Of a DNA stretch of 64,000 nt, positions 17,756 to 27,264 are shown piece by piece. This stretch comes from Mucilaginibacter gotjawali. GTDB taxonomy: Bacteria; Bacteroidota; Bacteroidia; Sphingobacteriales; Sphingobacteriaceae. The position numbers and the translations under genes were made by a program. Below the pieces are notes generated by a model. That model did no database searches. It was not told the origin of the DNA and worked only from the letters and a program-made list of their open reading frames with translations. Every line of letters starts with the position of its first letter. Position 1 is the stretch's first letter. The DNA is taken from positions 5,642,001 through 5,706,000 of the forward strand of contig NZ_AP017313.1 of the NCBI RefSeq assembly GCF_002355435.1. Reading direction: 5' to 3'.

Positions 17756-19102
17756 ATGGACAAACTAAAGTACGAGAGACCCTATATAAAAAAACTGACT
17801 GCCGGGGCAATGAACAAATTTGGCAGCCTTAGCGGGCCTCAGCCATTTAAGTTTATTGATAATGTGCCGGTTAAAAGCCTGGTGGAAGCTTATGGTTCGC
17901 CGTTGTTTGTTATTTCTGAAAAACAGATCCGCCGCAACTACCGTGCAGCTTACCGGGCCTTCAGCACCCGCTACCCTAAAGTACAGTTTGCCTGGAGTTA
18001 TAAAACAAATTACCTGAATGCGGTTTGCAATATTTTTCACCAGGAAGGCAGTTGGGCCGAGGTGGTATCGGGTTTTGAATATCAAAAAGCTTTGGGCAAC
18101 GGTGTTCCGGGCAATAAGATCATCTTTAATGGCCCCGGCAAATCAAAAAAAGACCTTTTGTTAGCGATAGAAAATAATTCGCTTATTCATATTGACCACT
18201 TGGAAGAGCTTGGCCTTTTGTTATCCTTATGCGATGGCCTTGATCATCAACCCAAAGTTGCTATCCGCGTAAATATGGATACCGGCGTTTACCCGTTGTG
18301 GGACCGTTTTGGTTTTAATTACGAAAATGGCGAAGCATGGCGCGCGGTTGTGAAAATCGTTAACTCGGGCAAACTACAGCTTGCCGGTTTACATTGCCAC
18401 ATAGGTACCTACGTACAAACTACCACCGCATTTGGCGTAGCTGCCTCAAAAATGGCCGCGCTCGCCATAAAATGCAATACCGAACTTAAACAGCATATTG
18501 AATACCTGGACCTGGGCGGTGGTTTTCCATCAACCAATACCCTTAAGGGCGCTTATTTACCGGGGACGGACACCATGCCCACCATTGATGATTTTGCCGA
18601 AGAAATAACCGGCACACTCATCCGGGCAGGGTTTGAAAATGACGACCTTCCCCTGCTGATACTGGAGAGCGGAAGGTTACTAATTGATGATGCCGGTTAT
18701 CTGCTGGGGACGGTACTTGCCAACAAGCGTTTAAGCGACGGCAAACTGGCTACCATTGTTGACTTTGGTGTAAATATTTTATTTACCTCTTTTTGGTACG
18801 ATCACCAGGTAAGCCCGGCAGATGATTATAGCCCAACTATCGAAAATACAGCAATATACGGGCCGCTGTGTATGAATATTGATATGATACGGGAAAGCAT
18901 TAACCTGCCCCTGCTTAAAGCAGGCGACCATGTTGTGGTGCACAAGGTGGGGGCCTATAACATGACACAGTGGATGCAGTTTATTGCCCTGCGGCCAGCC
19001 ATCGTGCTGATTGATGAACAGGAGCAGGTCCATTTAATAAAAGCGGCAGAAAGCCTGGAACATATTGAAGCAAACGAACATATACCCCGGCATTTGAAAT
19101 AA
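17756..19102 (+). CDS. PLP-dependent amino-acid decarboxylase (diaminopimelate/ornithine decarboxylase fold III)
   Basis: I take the ATG at 17756 (MDKLKYERPYI), since the upstream in-frame extension is antiphase translation of the ATP-grasp gene. 448 residues. VQFAWSYKTNYLNAV holds the PLP lysine K83. LHCHIG, DLGGGFPS and ILESGRLLIDDAGYLL are the PLP-phosphate loops (Ser replaces the Pro of the usual EPGR). GPLCMNIDMI carries the catalytic Cys of the partner subunit (C372). It probably decarboxylates a free or tethered amino acid such as a diaminopimelate or carboxynorspermidine-like compound; the substrate cannot be read. It lies between the ATP-grasp gene (13 bp) and the transporter/peptidase fusion (3 bp) in a tight operon. 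It is unlikely to be housekeeping lysA, whose neighbours differ. Confidence 0.88.
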   Translation: MDKLKYERPYIKKLTAGAMNKFGSLSGPQPFKFIDNVPVKSLVEAYGSPLFVISEKQIRRNYRAAYRAFSTRYPKVQFAWSYKTNYLNAVCNIFHQEGSWAEVVSGFEYQKALGNGVPGNKIIFNGPGKSKKDLLLAIENNSLIHIDHLEELGLLLSLCDGLDHQPKVAIRVNMDTGVYPLWDRFGFNYENGEAWRAVVKIVNSGKLQLAGLHCHIGTYVQTTTAFGVAASKMAALAIKCNTELKQHIEYLDLGGGFPSTNTLKGAYLPGTDTMPTIDDFAEEITGTLIRAGFENDDLPLLILESGRLLIDDAGYLLGTVLANKRLSDGKLATIVDFGVNILFTSFWYDHQVSPADDYSPTIENTAIYGPLCMNIDMIRESINLPLLKAGDHVVVHKVGAYNMTQWMQFIALRPAIVLIDEQEQVHLIKAAESLEHIEANEHIPRHLK

Positions 19103-19105
19103 AGC

Positions 19106-21268
19106 GTGAAAAATAGGATTTCATCATTTATTGGGTCAATTTTAAACACCTATGCCATTTTGTTTTTTTCGCAAAACAAAGTGCTGGGAGGCATTTTGCT
19201 GCTTGTTTCTTTCGTAACGCCCATCGCCGGGCTAAGCGGGCTCTTTTGCGCTTTGTTTTCATTAATAATAATCAAGATCCTTGGCTACCGGCATGAGAAT
19301 ATCCAATCAGGGTTATACAGCTTTAACAGCCTGCTGCTGGGTTTGGCATTCGGCACATTTTTCAATTTCACACCCTATTATGTTTTATGGCTGGTTTTTG
19401 CCTGTTTGCTGGTGGTAATGCTCACCATCATCCTCACCGACAGGCTTGGCAAATTAGGCTTACCCATATTATCCATCCCTTTTATACTATGTTATTGGCT
19501 GGTACTTTTTGGCGAAGGAGCTTATTATCATGGCGGTCTTCAGCAAAAAAACGCCCTCCTGCTTATCCATAATGCAGCGGGTACAGGCTGCCTTGTTAAC
19601 GTTTACCAGTATCTTTCCGTCGGCCTCCCCTGTTATGTTTGTTTGTTTTTCCGCGCATTAAGCGCTGTGCTGTTTCAGAACAATATTTTAACCGGCCTGC
19701 TGATTAGTATCGGCGTATTTATTCACTCGCGTATCATGTTCAGTTTGCTGGTTATAGGATTTATCAGCGCACTACTATTTAATACCATAACCCATAACTA
19801 CCCGGATGGTATCAGCTATTACAATTTAGGGGCTAATTTTATGCTCGCCACAGCCACTATTGGCAGTTTCTTTTTAATACCATCCGCCCGCTCCTACCTG
19901 TGGGCCATTTTGTCGGTCCCGGTAATGTTTATTATTACCAACGCCCTTGGCGGCATTATGGCTGTTTATAATTTGCCTGTTTTCGCCCTGCCGTTTTGTG
20001 TTATCAATATTACACTGCTCTACTTTCTTTTATTACGGAAGAAGGCCGGGAAATTGCAACTTGTTGGCTTGCAGCATTATTCGCCGGAAAGAAATTTGTA
20101 CCAGTTCCTTAATCAAAAGGACCGGCTTGATGATTTAAAATACTTTAGGTTTAGCCTTCCTTTTATGGGAAGCTGGACGGTTTCACAAGGCTATAACGGC
20201 GATATCACCCATAAAGGAGAATGGGGTAAGGCCCTGGACTTTGTAATTGAAGATGACGACAAAAAAACCTACAGCCATCCCGGCAATTTGCCCGAACATT
20301 TTTATTGTTTTAACAAACCGGTGCTGGCCTGCGGCGATGGCGTTGTGGCCAATGTAGTTGACCACGTGGAAGACAATGCCATAGGCGAGGCAAACAAAAA
20401 AGAAAACTGGGGCAATACCGTGGTGATTAAACACCTTAACGGTTTATATTCAAAAGTAAGTCACTTAAAAAAAGGTTCCATAAAAGTTAAGGTGGGCGAT
20501 GTGGTAAAAACCGGCGACCTAATTGGACGCTGCGGCAGTTCGGGTCGCTCCCCCGAACCTCATCTGCATTTCCAGGTGCAGGCTACCGCTTATATCGATG
20601 CCAAAACATTAGCTTACCCCTTCGCTTTCTACATGACCGGCGAAGCCAAAAAGCCCCTGATCAATAGTTACAAAATACCTGAAGAAGGGCAAATACTAAC
20701 CCCTCCTGCTATTCATAAAACCATCCGTAAGGCTTTAGATTTCCAGCCAGGTTACACTGCGGTATTATCTGCAAATACGATGCATGAATCTATTGAGGTT
20801 TTCACGGATGAATCCGGCCAATGCTATCTCTATAGTAAAGAGACTGGTGCTGCTGCCTATTTTATAAACAATGGCACGCAATTTTATTTCACCAGTTTTT
20901 ATGGGGATACAAATTCGTTGCTTTACTATTTTCATTTAGCTGCCTACAAGGTGATCTTTATTAATGATGAGGGTATTTTAGCCAACGATGTGTACCCGGT
21001 TCATTTATGCCGCAATAAAATTCAGTTGTGGCTGCAGGACCTGATAGCCCCATTTTACAGATTCATTAAATTGAGCTATCAAAGCAGTAACCTATCCAAA
21101 AAAGCCGGCATTATCATCAGCGTTAAGCAGTTCAAAAATATATTCGGCACCACAAAACAGGAAATGGATGCCACTATTGATATTTCGGAAACCGGCATAC
21201 TGGAATTTAACATTCATATTAACAAAGTTGATATTAAGACGAAATGGGTAAGGGGAAATATTTATTGA
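19106..21268 (+). CDS. Urea-transporter-like membrane domain fused to M23 metallopeptidase
   Basis: 720 residues from a GTG start (19106), three bases after the decarboxylase stop. Residues 1-310 hold about ten membrane helices with the twofold pattern of the SLC14 urea-channel family: ENIQSGLYSFNSLLLGL in the first half and YYNLGANFMLATATIGSFFL in the second, plus VLFQNNILTGLLISIG. Residues 350-510 are an M23/LytM domain with a complete zinc set: H369 and D378 in HKGEWGKALDF, then H486 and H488 in PEPHLHFQ. The last 200 residues are beta-rich with no recognised domain. M23 enzymes cut short peptide bridges; a membrane channel fused to one is unusual and suggests a link between solute passage and peptidoglycan or peptide cleavage. 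The next gene starts 25 bp before this one ends. Confidence 0.85.
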   Translation: MKNRISSFIGSILNTYAILFFSQNKVLGGILLLVSFVTPIAGLSGLFCALFSLIIIKILGYRHENIQSGLYSFNSLLLGLAFGTFFNFTPYYVLWLVFACLLVVMLTIILTDRLGKLGLPILSIPFILCYWLVLFGEGAYYHGGLQQKNALLLIHNAAGTGCLVNVYQYLSVGLPCYVCLFFRALSAVLFQNNILTGLLISIGVFIHSRIMFSLLVIGFISALLFNTITHNYPDGISYYNLGANFMLATATIGSFFLIPSARSYLWAILSVPVMFIITNALGGIMAVYNLPVFALPFCVINITLLYFLLLRKKAGKLQLVGLQHYSPERNLYQFLNQKDRLDDLKYFRFSLPFMGSWTVSQGYNGDITHKGEWGKALDFVIEDDDKKTYSHPGNLPEHFYCFNKPVLACGDGVVANVVDHVEDNAIGEANKKENWGNTVVIKHLNGLYSKVSHLKKGSIKVKVGDVVKTGDLIGRCGSSGRSPEPHLHFQVQATAYIDAKTLAYPFAFYMTGEAKKPLINSYKIPEEGQILTPPAIHKTIRKALDFQPGYTAVLSANTMHESIEVFTDESGQCYLYSKETGAAAYFINNGTQFYFTSFYGDTNSLLYYFHLAAYKVIFINDEGILANDVYPVHLCRNKIQLWLQDLIAPFYRFIKLSYQSSNLSKKAGIIISVKQFKNIFGTTKQEMDATIDISETGILEFNIHINKVDIKTKWVRGNIY

Positions 21269-22428
21269 TATTAATTTTTACAGTTGTTATGCGTACAGGA
21301 AGGTGCCAGGAAAGCAATATCCAGGCAGCTGACAGCATTTCAACTGATTTATACAATAAAGGCAGCTGGAGACAGTTGATCAGCTATGGCAGCCAAGCCC
21401 AGGCTAACGGCATTAATTTTCCCGGCTTGCGTTTAAAGGTTGCTTTTGCCTTTTTTATCACGGGGAATTACAAGCACGCTTTAAATGAGTACCAGCAATT
21501 GTTGAGCAAAGACACTTATAACGAAACAGCACGCTATTATGCCTATTTCTGCTGTAAATTTTTGAATGATGACCTGCAGGCAGCTTATCATGCTTCGTTT
21601 ATGGATAAGGAAGCGGTGAATAAAGAAGGCCTTAAACCCTATGGGTTGATAGCCGTTGGGGCGGAATCAGGCGTAAAGCAAAACAATGACGTTAACAGGG
21701 ATAACGGCTTTTATGAGCGGATTACAACAAGTAACCGCTTAAACTGGCGTTTTCAGCTCGACCAATCACTGGCTTATTTTAGCCAGGATATTTTTAAACT
21801 GACGAATGATATTGATAATGATAAAACTTCAACCCGTTCGGCCGATCTGCAGAAGGAATATTATGCCAAATTGAGTTATAGCGCCAGTGAAAACCTATCA
21901 CTTATTGGCTCATTTCATTATTTAAATACTAAGTTTAATAACACAATATATAATAGTAATTTGGGTTTAATAGGATTAAAATACACCGGAACATACACCG
22001 ACATGCAGGCTGATATTAACTTTGGCAGGCTTGAAAACAAGCCGGTAGAACAATACAATACTAAAGTAATTTATTATCCGTTGGGGAATTTTAATTTATA
22101 TACAATCAGCAGGGCGTCGGTTTTACATTTAAGAGGGGCCAATAATTTTATCGTCAGCCAGGCCGCCGGCTTTAAGTTAATAAAGAATACCTGGCTGGAG
22201 TCGACGGTTATTTTGGGTGATGAGGATGATTATTTTGACGCTGACGGGCTTTATATTTACAATGCGATTGACAAAACAACATTGAGGTGTGGGGAAACCG
22301 TGTTCTACCAATTAGGTACACACGCGCAACTGCAAATAAGTTATGCTTTTGAGAAAAAAGCGGATACCTATCAATCAATAAAGTATGACCAAAACTCTGT
22401 TACTTTAGGTGTTTTATGGAAATTTTAA
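21244..22428 (+). CDS. Outer-membrane beta-barrel with N-terminal helical repeats (YaiO-like)
   Basis: 394 residues. A signal peptide (YLLILIFTVVMRTGRCQ) is followed by TPR-like helices (about 40-130: LRLKVAFAFFITGNYKHALNEYQQLL) and a long barrel of alternating strands ending in a terminal Phe (NSVTLGVLWKF). Periplasmic TPR plus a C-terminal outer-membrane barrel recalls YaiO/PgaA-type proteins that move polymers out of the cell. The gene overlaps both neighbours (25 bp upstream, 13 bp downstream), so its product is probably made in fixed ratio with the transporter/peptidase fusion and the TPR protein. Export of the operon's product is a plausible role but is inferred. Confidence 0.75.
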   Translation: MGKGKYLLILIFTVVMRTGRCQESNIQAADSISTDLYNKGSWRQLISYGSQAQANGINFPGLRLKVAFAFFITGNYKHALNEYQQLLSKDTYNETARYYAYFCCKFLNDDLQAAYHASFMDKEAVNKEGLKPYGLIAVGAESGVKQNNDVNRDNGFYERITTSNRLNWRFQLDQSLAYFSQDIFKLTNDIDNDKTSTRSADLQKEYYAKLSYSASENLSLIGSFHYLNTKFNNTIYNSNLGLIGLKYTGTYTDMQADINFGRLENKPVEQYNTKVIYYPLGNFNLYTISRASVLHLRGANNFIVSQAAGFKLIKNTWLESTVILGDEDDYFDADGLYIYNAIDKTTLRCGETVFYQLGTHAQLQISYAFEKKADTYQSIKYDQNSVTLGVLWKF

Positions 22429-23036
22429 AAAGAAGCTTATTCATTTCAATATTATCCTTACTTGCGGTTGCAACGCATGCCCAAAGCAACTCCATTTTAC
22501 AAAAAGCCTTCCGCAGCAGCTATACCGACGAACTGAATAAAAATTATTCGGCGGCTATTAATGATATATCGCCCTATTATACCGAAAGCAGTTACGAAAT
22601 AAATATAAGGCTGGGCTGGCTGCACTATTTGAACCAAAACTACAATGCATCGCAAAACTATTACCAAAAGGCGGTAAACCTTAAACCGGGCGCCATCGAA
22701 GCTAAATTTGGCTATGTAAAACCCTTATCGTTTTTGCAGAGCTGGGACAAAGTACTGGAACAATACATGGCTATCCTCAAAATCGACCCCAAAAATACGC
22801 AGGCAAGCTATTGGGCCGGAGTAATCTACTATAACCATAAACAATACGAAACCTCGACCAGGCTTTTTAAAGTAGTGGCCGACCTTTACCCTTATGACTA
22901 CGATGGCAATCACATGCTGGGCTGGTCGCTTTTTATGGCAGGCAAAAAAGCCGAAGCCAAAGAGTATTTTGAAAAAGCCCTTTTAATTAAACCCGGCGAC
23001 GAATCAAGTACCGACGGTTTAAACCGCTGCAAATAG
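22416..23036 (+). CDS. Periplasmic TPR protein
   Basis: 206 residues, signal peptide (SILSLLAVATHAQS) followed by at least four TPR motifs (for example IRLGWLHYLNQNYNASQNYYQKAVNLKP and HMLGWSLFMAGKKAEAKEYFEKALLIKPGD). TPRs act as scaffolds for protein partners. It starts 13 bp inside the barrel gene and is the last gene of the operon that begins at the PqqD-like or receiver gene. A role in assembling the membrane complex is likely, though no partner is shown. Confidence 0.82.
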   Translation: MEILKRSLFISILSLLAVATHAQSNSILQKAFRSSYTDELNKNYSAAINDISPYYTESSYEINIRLGWLHYLNQNYNASQNYYQKAVNLKPGAIEAKFGYVKPLSFLQSWDKVLEQYMAILKIDPKNTQASYWAGVIYYNHKQYETSTRLFKVVADLYPYDYDGNHMLGWSLFMAGKKAEAKEYFEKALLIKPGDESSTDGLNRCK

Positions 23037-23069
23037 CCATTACCCCCTGTTTTTCCGGATAAAAATCAG

Positions 23070-23102
23070 TTTATCGGCAAAAAAACCACCTTCATCGACA
23101 CA
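23070..23102 (+). promoter_or_regulatory. Putative LytTR-binding direct repeat, site 3
   Basis: Half-sites TTTATCGGCAAA (23070) and TTCATCGACACA (23091) start 21 bp apart. TACTTTTAG (23129-23137) lies 41 bp after the second half-site start, and the lipoprotein gene begins at 23196. Confidence 0.6.
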
Positions 23103-23195
23103 TCTTTTACCGCGCCAAATTACCGTCATACTTTTAGTTGTGATAAAGCAGGACGCTTTATTATCTGAAACAATTATGAATTAAAAATTTACAAA

Positions 23196-24116
23196 ATGAA
23201 AACCAAAATTATTTACCCCTGCCTGGTGATGCTAAGCACCCTGTTTATCCTTTCTTCGTGCAAGAAGGATGTAACGTCAAGTTCAAAAACAACTACCACC
23301 ACAACAACATCTACCTCAGCAACGGGCGCCATTGCCCTCACTAGCCTGGCCAGCACCGCTACCGGCACAACCGATACCATTTACCTGGTAAACTGCTTCC
23401 CGCCTCATGGCAGCAAAGATTCGGTTGCTTTTAGCGCATTGCCTTCTGCTATCGGCACTTATTTAACTACAAATTATTCGGGCTACACTTTTGAAAAAGC
23501 CTTTAAAACAACCGACAGCCTTAATGTAGCCAACGGTTTTGTAGTGATCATTAAATATAACGGCAACCTCATCGGCTTAAAATTCAGCACCACCGGAACG
23601 TTTGAGAATGTACTGGAGCAAAAAGATGGCGCTAATATGGGTCACGGCGGTATGGGATGGCATGAAGGCGGCCCATTCTGCGACAGGGATGGCAAGCACC
23701 GCGATACCATCGCATTATCAGCCTTACCAACAGCGGTATCAACTTATTTTACAACTACCTACCCTACAGATACGTTGCTGCATGCCTTTGTTACGCCTGA
23801 TACTACTTATGTGCTTATCAGCAAAGACACTGTTCTTTACGCCACTAACATTACCGCCACCGGGACATTCATCAGCCGGATGAAAGTAGCGCCGCACAAC
23901 GGCAAGTTTGCACAGGTAACACAGGCAAATTTATTGGCCAGCATTACCACTTACTTAACCACTACTTACCCCGGTTATGTGTTCCAGAATGCTTTCTCCG
24001 AAAGTTCAAAAGGTTCAATCATTGGGTATAGCGTATTTATTACGGCCAACAGCACCAACTACATTGTCATTTTCGACTCGACCGGCACTTTTGTAAGTGC
24101 GAAAGTGGTCCACTAA
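23196..24116 (+). CDS. PepSY-like three-repeat lipoprotein
   Basis: 306 residues with a lipobox (FILSSC) and a Ser/Thr-rich linker. The mature part holds three copies of a unit starting LP-A--TY-TT-Y and continuing to F-KAF or similar (about residues 85-110, 180-205 and 245-270), each followed by beta-strands ending in a Thr-Gly-Thr-Phe turn. This is the layout of PepSY-like (BLIP-type) periplasmic proteins, often regarded as inhibitors or sensors of peptidases. The His/Gly-rich insert MGHGGMGWHEGG between repeats one and two might bind metal. It has its own putative LytTR site at 23070, so it probably belongs to the same regulon as the operon ahead of it, which encodes an M23 peptidase. Inhibition of that enzyme is a guess. 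Confidence 0.78.
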   Translation: MKTKIIYPCLVMLSTLFILSSCKKDVTSSSKTTTTTTTSTSATGAIALTSLASTATGTTDTIYLVNCFPPHGSKDSVAFSALPSAIGTYLTTNYSGYTFEKAFKTTDSLNVANGFVVIIKYNGNLIGLKFSTTGTFENVLEQKDGANMGHGGMGWHEGGPFCDRDGKHRDTIALSALPTAVSTYFTTTYPTDTLLHAFVTPDTTYVLISKDTVLYATNITATGTFISRMKVAPHNGKFAQVTQANLLASITTYLTTTYPGYVFQNAFSESSKGSIIGYSVFITANSTNYIVIFDSTGTFVSAKVVH

Positions 24117-24144
24117 GCATAGCTTTTCATAATCATAATTAATC

Positions 24145-24177
24145 CCCCGGTTCCTGGTCATTCAGGGCCGGGGTTTT
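24145..24177 (+). terminator. Intrinsic terminator
   Basis: CCCCGG (24145-24150) pairs with CCGGGG (24168-24173), with an inner CCTG/CAGG stem and TTTT after it. It lies 29 bp past the stop of the PepSY-like gene. Confidence 0.8.
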
Positions 24178-24249
24178 ATTTTATATAATTAAAAAACATC
24201 CTGCCTGAAGATTTCGGCGAAACAGGCGATAAACACGGTGGGGCCAATC

Positions 24250-26282
24250 ATGAAAGCAATAGGCCTGACAGGTAAACAACAGCTCCTCTTTATATTTTTT
24301 TTCATAATCAATTTTCTAACTGCTCACGCACAGGACCCCTGGAAAATAACCGCGACAAACATTGATCCTGCAAACTATTATGGTGTTACGGTCGCCAACG
24401 GAATGATCGGTCTGGTTTCATCACCTGAAATATTTAAGATAAAAAGTGTAACACTTGCGGGTGCCTATGATTCATATGGCCGGGGCAGGGTAAGCAATTT
24501 TCTGAATAGTTTTAATTTATTGAACATGTCGCTCGACATTAATGGCAAACGTGCCGAGGCAAGGAGCGTCAGCAACTATAAGCAGGAACTGGATATGCAG
24601 CACGGCTGTTTTACCGCAACCTTTGACCTTGGAGATGAAGCTTCAGTAAAATACAATTATTATGCGCTGAGGCAATTGCCTTTTACGGTTTTGATGGATA
24701 TTACCGTCACTGCTAAAAAAAATATTACGATCAATGCTATAAGTGCCCTGGAAACACCGGATGCTTTGCGCGATGTTCAAAATTATTATAACGAGGTTGG
24801 CCCTATCAGCCTGCTTACTTCAACAGCAAAAAGCCCAACCGGCAAGTTGCTGCTTTGCGCCTCAAATACCTTTTTGTTTGATGAAGAACGCGGGCAGGAA
24901 CCACATGTGACACACGAAATGTGGGATAGCAATCAGCATCAGATGAAATTCAGCAAAGCTATCGCCGCGGGGCAAACTTATCAGTATGCCGTTGCCGGAT
25001 CATCAATTACGTCCGCGCATGATGCCGACCCGTTGAACCAGGCCGAACGTCTAACCATCTTTGCCAAACTGGAAGGCCGGGAACGCCTGATTAGACTTCA
25101 TGAAAAAGCCTGGGACGATTTGTGGAAGAGTGATATTAAAATTGAGGGAGATCCGCAGGCGCAGCAGGATGTGCACAGTATGCTGTATCATTTGTATTCC
25201 TTTTCCCGAGCCGGCAGCGCTTATGCACCTTCGCCAATGGGGCTATCGGGCCTGGGCTATAATGGACATGTATTTTTGGATGCTGATCTGTGGATGTATC
25301 CTGGCCTGCTACTATTACATCCTGAAATTGGCAAATCTTTTGTAGAGTATCGTTACCAGCGCTTAGGGGCAGCAAAGCAAAATGCCTTTGCGCATGGCTA
25401 TAAAGGAGCCATGTTTGCCTGGGAAAGCGCTGATAGCGGTGTAGAGGAAACACCTGTTTGGGCGCTGAGCGGCCCGTTTGAACATCACATTACTGCCGAT
25501 GTTGCCATTGCCGCCTGGAATTATTATAGTGTTACCCAGGATAAGCAATGGTTACAGGAAAAAGGCTGGCCGATCCTGTCTGCAACAGCTGATTTTTGGG
25601 CAAGCCGGGTGGAAAGAAATGGCCCGGGACATTATGACATTAAAAATGTTGTTGCGGCAGATGAATATGCCAATAATATAGATAACAATGCCTTTACCAA
25701 CGCTGCTGCAAAGGCCAATTTGCAACATGCCGCCGCCACCGCAAAAGTATTGGGAATAAAACCTGACCCTGATTGGGATACAGTCGCTCAAAATATCCCT
25801 GTATTAAAGTCTCCCGATGGTGTGACTAAAGAGTTTGAAACCTATAAAGGTGAAAATATTAACAGGCCGACGTTAACCTGCTGGCTTATCCGCTACATGA
25901 AGTTACTGACCCTGCAGGTATTAAAAAAGACCTTGAATACTATGAATCCAGAGTAGATAATGGCCCCGCCATGACGCATGCTATCTTTTCCATATTGTAT
26001 GCAAGGCTGGGCGACGGAGAGAAAGCGTTCCTCGCATTTAAGAACGGATACAAGCCTAACGCATTGCCGCCGTTTGGTGTGCTTGCTGAATCAGCGGGAG
26101 CAACCAACCCATATTTTGCTACCGAAGCAGGCGGATTGATACAGGCTATGCTGAATGGCTTTGGAGGACTGGAGATTACTCCAAGTGGAATTATCCAGGT
26201 AAAATCAAAATTACCAGCTCAATGGAAGTCCCTAAAGCTGACAGGGATAGGAATTGATAAGAAAACATATTTGGTAAAATGA
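24250..26282 (+). pseudogene. GH65-family glycoside hydrolase/phosphorylase, frameshifted
   Basis: The ATG at 24250 gives a signal peptide (LLFIFFFIINFLTAHAQ). The protein has the GH65 layout: an N-terminal beta-sandwich, then the (alpha/alpha)6 barrel with HVFLDADLWMYPGLLLLHP (the DADLW substrate loop), GAMFAWESADSGVEETP, and the catalytic-acid region VVAADEYANNIDNN. Family members hydrolyse or phosphorolyse alpha-glucosides such as trehalose or kojibiose. After residue about 537 the frame goes wrong (INRPTLTCW) and stops at 25957. Restoring one A at about 25861-25863 gives IKQADVNLLAYPLHE and continues cleanly in the next frame to a stop at 26280-26282. Either a true loss-of-function deletion or a sequencing error. 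Isolated gene, no partners. Confidence 0.82.
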
Positions 26283-27264
26283 AGAGTCTGAATGGCGAGT
26301 TCAGGCAGATTGAAGAACTTCCATCCTTGAGAAGGTGATAAACAAAAGATCAATAAAAATGAGGTTGATCTGAATTTTGTTGATGGCATTTCGGGCTGAG
26401 ATACATAAGACATATTTTAACTAAAAGTCTGTACCTTCTCGCATCATTACGCAGGGAGCGCAGGTTTGAAAGTCGACACCGACAGCATCGTTTAGTCGAG
26501 CTTAACCTTCATGATGAATATTGAATTGACTGAAAGTGACTTTTATCTGCTCCGCAGCGTTTTATTTTCGGGTGTGTTTTGCTTATTAATGGCAGAGATT
26601 GTCAGAGTGAGCAATGGATGTATTGTTAACGAACTAAATAACAACTCTATCAAACCCCATTTATGGAGACTTTTGCATTCTCCAGGGCGCCAATTTGGTG
26701 ATTGTACAATGCCTCAGCAGTCAATATTTCTTGTTGAAAATAAGACTTCCAATATAACTCGGAACGGAGTGTCACGATTGCGCACATCATGCCATATTTA
26801 CCGCTTAGGCACCAAAAGCGAAAGGCGGATGAAATGTCAAGGCCGAAGCGCCGCTGAAAAACAAATAAAAAACGCTTCGTTTATATAGCCTTTACGTTTC
26901 ATTCCGCCGTCGGTAACTTTGCCGGATACGGTGAAATTGGAATTCATTAGAGGGTAGGAAAAGGCAGGTGTGTTATGAGGAACGAATTTCACTCCTGCCA
27001 GAGGCAGCGAGGCGGACGGCGTAATGAAACCCAGTGCGATAGCGCGTGGTGCAATGAAGCCGCCTGCCGTAGCTGCGTGGTTCCAACGAGGTGTATTTTT
27101 TAGGCTTTCAGCAGCAAGGCCGGGCAATCAGCTACTGACTACCCGCCATGCCACTTAGGGTCCCTAGCAGTTCTATTTTAAAGGTGTTAAGCAATTGTCA
27201 GAAGTAAGGCAGGGCGGATCGGTTATTCGCGCGCCAATACAGCTGAGGGTGTCGACATTTAGCA
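26283..27264. other. Intergenic region containing the probable left edge of the mobile element
   Basis: No convincing gene lies here. A plus-strand frame (26511-26888) and an overlapping minus-strand frame (26837-27127) exist. The latter ends in a stretch (VSGKVTDGGMKRKGYINEAFF) that I associate, from memory only, with recurring hypothetical frames near Bacteroidetes conjugative elements. GTCGACAC (26471) and GTGTCGAC (27249) form an 8-bp inverted pair. I searched by eye for a copy of the tRNA-Arg 3' end and found none, so the left attachment site is not identified here. Confidence 0.4.

Noticed and set aside
26511..26888. 125-codon plus-strand frame at the element edge
   Set aside because: Overlaps another frame on the opposite strand; composition not protein-like in the second half.
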